A stretch of DNA of 11,043 nt from Alphaproteobacteria bacterium (GTDB lineage: Bacteria; Pseudomonadota; Alphaproteobacteria; Reyranellales; Reyranellaceae): positions 1-11,043 of the forward strand of contig JABCYT010000049.1 in the NCBI GenBank assembly GCA_013290035.1. Reading direction: 5' to 3'. This document shows positions 8,087 through 11,043 of this stretch, in pieces. A program made the position numbers and the translations under genes. Each line of letters begins with the position of its first letter. Positions within the stretch are counted from its first letter, which is position 1. A model generated the notes under the pieces. That model was not told the origin of the DNA and did not search any database. It saw only the letters and a program-made list of their open reading frames with translations.

Positions 8087-8454
8087 TGATGCGTCGAGCG
8101 TGCCGGTTCCCACACTGTCGGCCCAATGCGGCGATGCCGACAACAAAAAAGCCGCGGCTTCTGGCGGATTGCCCCTATGTCGGCGTGCCGGCCTTCGTGT
8201 CACGCGCGCCGATCATGGCGTGTCGGTCACGCCGAGCCTATTGAGGCCGCACCAATCTCCGGTCGTCGCTGATACGCCATCGGCGGGAGCGCGATCCGCC
8301 TGATCCATTCCTACGTTGCAATGAAGCCGCAGATGACCGTGGCCATAGGAGTCGCTCCTTTGAAGGAGAGTGATCTTGGCGCTGAAGAAATTGCCTTGGA
8401 GCAGCAACAAGCTGCGTCTTGCGCGACCGCCCGCCCGCGGCCTAGGAAGGGGCT
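8087..8454. other. Intergenic gap between divergent MFS and small secreted protein genes
   Basis: This 368-bp region must hold the promoters of both flanking genes, but I see no convincing -35/-10 pair. It holds a palindrome AAGCCGCGGCTT (8149-8160) next to a run of six A (T on the minus strand), and a perfect 6-bp inverted repeat GGCGTG-TCGGT-CACGCC (8217-8233). It also holds a complementary CTCCT-TTGA-AGGAG stem near 8355-8368. A 45-codon plus-strand ORF (8321-8458, starts MKPQMTVAIG) ends in TGA overlapping the next gene's GTG, but it has no ribosome site and weak codon bias. No gene is called here. Confidence 0.5.
8444..8452 (+). promoter_or_regulatory. Ribosome binding site of the small secreted protein gene
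   Basis: AGGAAGGGG ends 2 nt before the GTG at 8455; the AGGA core is 7 nt away. It supports GTG 8455 as the true start of the small exported protein. Confidence 0.65.
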
Positions 8455-8724
8455 GTGAAATGCGTTCTTCTAGTCCTTTTGGCGTTCGTCCTGGCGCTGC
8501 CGACCGCGACCGACGCCGCGCTAGGCGACGAGCAGGCCTACTGCGCTCAGCTTGCCGCCATGTACCGTCGCTATGTCCAAAACGGGCCAGGCAAGCGTTT
8601 CGACGTCGAGGCCTCGGTAGCGCTTGACGATTGCAGCAAGGGCAACACGGCGACGGCCATCCCGGTATTGGAAAAGAAACTGCGCGAAAGCGGCTTCTCG
8701 CTGCCTGAGGAGTTCAAGCCTTAG
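8455..8724 (+). CDS. Small exported protein of unknown function with a cysteine pair
   Basis: This is an 89-aa protein with a clear Sec signal peptide: Lys at 2, hydrophobic core VLLVLLAFVLALP (4-16), and likely cleavage after TDA at residue 21. The mature part of about 68 residues has exactly two cysteines, C30 (EQAYCAQL) and C60 (LDDCSKGN), well placed for one disulfide in the periplasm. The second half (TAIPVLEKKLRESGFSLP) looks helical and amphipathic. I recall similar short hypothetical proteins with an Ala-Ile-Pro-Val-Leu-Glu stretch in alphaproteobacteria, but know no function. The GTG start is supported by AGGAAGGGG. The gene's last 11 bp overlap the end of the convergent glucosaminidase gene (8714-8724). 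A periplasmic partner or immunity role is only a neighbourhood idea. Confidence 0.75.
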   Translation: MKCVLLVLLAFVLALPTATDAALGDEQAYCAQLAAMYRRYVQNGPGKRFDVEASVALDDCSKGNTATAIPVLEKKLRESGFSLPEEFKP

Positions 8725-9502
8725 TGTCGTATTGTTTCAACTGATAGTTATCCATTACCCACTTGAGGGTGGTGCCGTATTGCGGATCGGTGGCGTAGAC
8801 GCCGGTAAGCGCGTCGGCAAATTGATCGGGATCTTTTACCAACCCCATGGCCGGCCGATAGGGCGCCCCCGTCGATAGCAACTTGCCATGCGATTCAAAG
8901 GCTTCGGACAGGCTGTCGAAACGCCGGAACCGGGCTGTCGTGATGATCACCTTTCCATCGATCACTTCGCGAGTCTCGCTCTCCACAGCCGGCTGTGTCT
9001 CGAGTGCCTTTATGCCAAAAGGATTGTTGCTGTCGGGCGGCATCGCCGATCCCCAGGCGCTCTCGACGATCCATTGCGCCAAAGTGACCGAGGCCGGGAC
9101 GCCCCATTGCCGCTGCGAGGCCTTGGCCGCCGCGATCACCTCCGGGGGAACGATTCCGATATGGCCAAAGGGCGTCGGCGGTGGCGGCGTGCGGTTCACC
9201 AGCGGGCGCGCGGCCAATGCGTAATAAGTCGGGCTCCCCGGCGCGACCTGGCCGCTCGGCGGATTCATGTTCATCATCACCGCCTGGAACGCCTTGATCG
9301 CCAGAATTGTACCGGGGTCCATGATGCCCGTGACGGCGACGTCGGTGTGAGGCTGGGGCAGCCTCTTGTTCAGCAGCGATTGGATGACGAACACGTCACC
9401 CGGGCCGTTTACAGCGTCCTGTCCGACGGAGGTAAAGATGGGCGGCGCGACGCTGCCGACCTCATCCGTGCTCAGGATGGTCGGTGACGGGGCAAGGCAC
9501 AT
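8714..9502 (-). CDS. Glucosaminidase-type peptidoglycan hydrolase with PG-binding-like N-terminus, no signal peptide
   Basis: This is a 262-aa cell-wall hydrolase predicted to cut the glycan strand of peptidoglycan (GH73 / FlgJ-like N-acetylglucosaminidase fold). The catalytic domain spans about 118-258. It has WIVESAWG with the presumed catalytic E147, NNPFGIKA (159-166), FRRFDSLSEAFESHG (192-206) and YATDPQYG (236-243), the conserved tyrosine motif of GH73. Residues about 35-98 resemble a peptidoglycan-binding-like helical repeat (VFVIQSLLNKRL, then GIMDPGTILAIKAFQ and a closing YYALA). A Pro-rich linker (105-111) joins the two. The N-terminus MCLAPSPTIL has no charged-plus-hydrophobic signal, so Sec export is not apparent. 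It is divergent from a T6SS FHA gene and convergent with a small exported protein. It may be a T6SS effector, a T6SS-assembly hydrolase, or a phage-type lysin. Domain call firm, role open. No clear ribosome site precedes the ATG. Confidence 0.87.
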   Translation of the reverse strand: MCLAPSPTILSTDEVGSVAPPIFTSVGQDAVNGPGDVFVIQSLLNKRLPQPHTDVAVTGIMDPGTILAIKAFQAVMMNMNPPSGQVAPGSPTYYALAARPLVNRTPPPPTPFGHIGIVPPEVIAAAKASQRQWGVPASVTLAQWIVESAWGSAMPPDSNNPFGIKALETQPAVESETREVIDGKVIITTARFRRFDSLSEAFESHGKLLSTGAPYRPAMGLVKDPDQFADALTGVYATDPQYGTTLKWVMDNYQLKQYDTKA

Positions 9503-9664
9503 GGCGACAGATTCTTTCGAATGTCGAGTGACTTTCGGACAGGATGGCCGGGGCCTTCCGGGGCGTCAACATGCCGGACAGAGCGCCTGGCCGGCGCATC
9601 AATAAATTGTGTCGTGGTGAAAATCTGCAACCTTTGGTATGGTTGGGATCGACTTCCAGTGGAT

Positions 9665-9680
9665 TGGCAGGAGTATGGCC
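9665..9680 (+). promoter_or_regulatory. Candidate sigma-54 (RpoN) promoter for the T6SS gene
   Basis: TGGCAGGAGTATGGCC fits the -24/-12 consensus TGGCACGNNNNTTGCW at 9 of 12 informative positions. The invariant GG and GC doublets are at the right spacing. It would start transcription near 9692, about 130 nt before the FHA gene. RpoN control is known for several T6SS clusters in other proteobacteria. No activator site was identified, and a chance match is possible. Confidence 0.3.
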
Positions 9681-9807
9681 CAATCGCCAACAAATCCAAA
9701 TACGATTGCCCTCCCGAGGGTTCCCCGACTAGAATCTTCGGCGATCGGGGCCTGCCGGTCGGACGGTGACGTCGGGATGGTCCTCGCTGCCGTTCGCCTC
9801 CCCTTAC

Positions 9808-9812
9808 AGGAG
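9808..9812 (+). promoter_or_regulatory. Ribosome binding site of the FHA gene
   Basis: AGGAG stands 11 nt before the GTG at 9824, slightly long but usable. The in-frame ATG at 9842 is 29 nt away and would cut off the first FHA strand, so GTG is preferred. Confidence 0.5.
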
Positions 9813-9823
9813 TGCGCCCTCAC

Positions 9824-11043
9824 GTGACCCTAAAGCTCGTCATGATCCGCTGTCCCGACAACGTGGCGCCAGAAAGACGCGAGGTGCGCGGCGGCGAATT
9901 TTCCATCGGCCGGGGCCGCGACAATGAATGGGTCATCGCCGATCCCGAACGTCACCTGTCGAAACGGCACTGTCGACTGGTCTACAGCGTCGGCGACTGG
10001 GAATTGCATGATCTCAGTGCCAACGGCACGTTTCTCAACGGCGCCAGCGACCCTGTAGGCCAGGGCTCGGCAGAAAAACTGCGCAACGGCGACCGCATCA
10101 AGTTCGGCCTGTATGAGATCGAAGTCACGATCGACGAGGACGCGGAGGGGGCCGCGCCCGACCGCGGCAGGTCCCTGGCAGGCCTTCGTCCGGATGACGT
10201 CGCCCTGCGCGAGCCCCGCGCGTCGCGATCCGACCTTCGCCACTACGAAGACGCCGGCAACGACGCCAGGTTGCCCCCGTCCGGCTCGCTGCTGGACGTG
10301 TCCAATTCGCCGATCCTGCCGGCGGATTTCGATCCCCTCGCGCCCAATCAGGAGCCCTTCGCGGGGACGCAACCGGATCATGCTCCCGCGCTCGAAAGCG
10401 CCTTCCGCCCGCCGCAGCCGGTGGCGATCATCCCCGACGACTGGGACGTCGAATCGCCGGCCGACCCGCGGCCGCAAAAGGCTCGGCCGGCGCATCCGCC
10501 GCTACCCCAGGAAGTCGCCGCCCCCGCCCCGCCCCGGCCGGAGCCGGCGCCGCTCCCACAGGCGGTCTCCGACAGCGGACTGGCGGCGGCCTTCCTGCGC
10601 GGCGTCGGGCTCAGCGAGGCCAACCTCGCGGACCCCGAGAAAACGCTGGAGCGGATCGGCGCCGCGCTGCGGGCGACCGTCAACGGTCTTCGCCAAACCC
10701 TGATGGCGCGCGCCAGCATCAAGGATGAGTTCCGTATCGAGCGGACGATGATTCGCGCCAGCGGCAACAACCCGCTGAAGTTTTCGCTCGACGACGACGA
10801 TGCCCTGGCGACCCTTCTCGGGACCGGCCGGCGCAGCGGGATGTCGCCGGAGGAGGCGATTGCGGAAGCCTTCAACGACTTGCGGCTGCACGAGCTCGCG
10901 ACCGTCTCGGCCATGCAAGAGGCCGTGCGCGTCCTTCTCGCCCAGTTCGAGCCCGACTCCCTCGAACGCAAGGTGGCGAGCAGCGCCCTGCAGATTCACC
11001 CCGCCCAGAGGAAGGCAAGAGCGTGGGATGCTTTCGTGCAGCT
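9824..11043 (+). CDS. tagH: Type VI secretion FHA domain protein, TagH/ImpI family (3' end missing)
   Basis: The frame is open from GTG 9824 to the right edge (406 codons and 2 bases), so the gene continues outside. The N-terminus TLKLVMIRCPDNVAPE leads into an FHA phosphothreonine-binding domain (about 3-100): G29-R30 in FSIGRG, the S46-x-x-H49 motif in HLSKRH, N67-G68 and N72 in ANGTFLN. A Pro/Ala-rich disordered linker covers about 105-248. The C-terminal T6SS domain starts at about 250 (SGLAAAFLRGVGL). It includes LMARASIKDEFR, NNPLKFSLDDDDAL and the MQEAVRVLLAQFEPDSLE helix, all typical of TagH/ImpI. In known systems this FHA protein binds phosphorylated partners in threonine-phosphorylation control (PpkA/PppA) of T6SS assembly. 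A GTG start with T-L-K-L is how the family begins. It is the first visible gene of a likely T6SS cluster lying to the right. Confidence 0.9.
   Translation, partial: MTLKLVMIRCPDNVAPERREVRGGEFSIGRGRDNEWVIADPERHLSKRHCRLVYSVGDWELHDLSANGTFLNGASDPVGQGSAEKLRNGDRIKFGLYEIEVTIDEDAEGAAPDRGRSLAGLRPDDVALREPRASRSDLRHYEDAGNDARLPPSGSLLDVSNSPILPADFDPLAPNQEPFAGTQPDHAPALESAFRPPQPVAIIPDDWDVESPADPRPQKARPAHPPLPQEVAAPAPPRPEPAPLPQAVSDSGLAAAFLRGVGLSEANLADPEKTLERIGAALRATVNGLRQTLMARASIKDEFRIERTMIRASGNNPLKFSLDDDDALATLLGTGRRSGMSPEEAIAEAFNDLRLHELATVSAMQEAVRVLLAQFEPDSLERKVASSALQIHPAQRKARAWDAFVQ

Larger units (their letters stand above)
9503..9823. other. Divergent intergenic region between glucosaminidase and T6SS FHA gene
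   Basis: This 321-bp region is clearly more AT-rich (especially 9596-9720) than its surroundings, as expected for a control region serving both directions. It holds a sigma-54-like match (9665-9680, plus strand) and an inverted repeat CAATCG/CGATTG (9681-9686 and 9703-9708). Two plus-strand ORFs, 9521-9769 (82 codons) and 9639-9827 (62 codons, ending GTGA over the FHA start), lack ribosome sites and resemble nothing I know. They are not called as genes. Confidence 0.5.

Noticed and set aside
8087..8203. A 39-residue longer N-terminus for the MFS carrier from GTG 8203
   Set aside because: No ribosome site is seen, the segment is polar and unlike the family, and it contains the palindrome/T-run. 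It is not fully excluded because ATG 8086 also lacks a ribosome site.
8213..8410. A 65-codon minus-strand ORF upstream of the MFS gene
   Set aside because: It has a TTG start without a ribosome site and no recognisable features.
9709..9720. CCCTCCCGAGGG short palindrome as a terminator
   Set aside because: It has only a 4-bp stem with a 4-nt loop and no T-run; too weak in GC-rich DNA.
9830..10495. A 221-codon minus-strand ORF under the FHA gene
   Set aside because: It is antisense to the clear FHA/TagH reading frame with its intact motif set.
10113..10703. A 196-codon plus-strand ORF in the FHA gene region
   Set aside because: It is a Ser/Arg/Pro-rich out-of-frame reading of the TagH linker and C-terminal part.

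Overview
The window is GC-rich, densely packed bacterial DNA. Codon use and gene families (opp/dpp-type transporter, MFS carrier, carotenoid oxygenase, type VI secretion FHA protein) fit an alphaproteobacterium of the Rhizobiales/Rhodospirillales kind. The genus is a guess (Reyranella- or Bradyrhizobium-like) and nothing here proves it. I see no tRNA, rRNA, CRISPR array, insertion sequence or integrase.

Left part (1-6660). The 3' end of a carotenoid cleavage oxygenase gene (plus strand, all four iron-binding histidines present) meets tail to tail a five-gene peptide-type ABC transporter operon on the minus strand. Transcription order is DppD-like ATPase, DppF-like ATPase (ATGA overlap), periplasmic binding protein with a Sec signal, DppB-like permease and DppC-like permease. 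All five look intact and together make one complete importer for a peptide-like solute; the exact substrate cannot be read from sequence.

Middle (6842-8454). A 12-helix MFS carrier lies upstream of the transporter on the same strand, 181 bp away. In front of it is a 368-bp gap with small structural signals but no convincing gene.

Right part (8455-11043). A short secreted protein with two cysteines runs plus-strand and overlaps, tail to tail by 11 bp, a glucosaminidase-type cell-wall hydrolase on the minus strand. The hydrolase has an N-terminal peptidoglycan-binding-like region and no signal peptide. Divergent from it, across a 321-bp gap with a sigma-54-like promoter match, starts a type VI secretion FHA protein (TagH/ImpI type). 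It starts at GTG and runs off the right edge, so a T6SS cluster probably continues beyond the window.

The most interesting hypothesis is that the leaderless glucosaminidase is a T6SS effector or T6SS-linked wall hydrolase, with the small periplasmic protein as a possible partner or immunity factor. This rests on gene neighbourhood and domain reading only.
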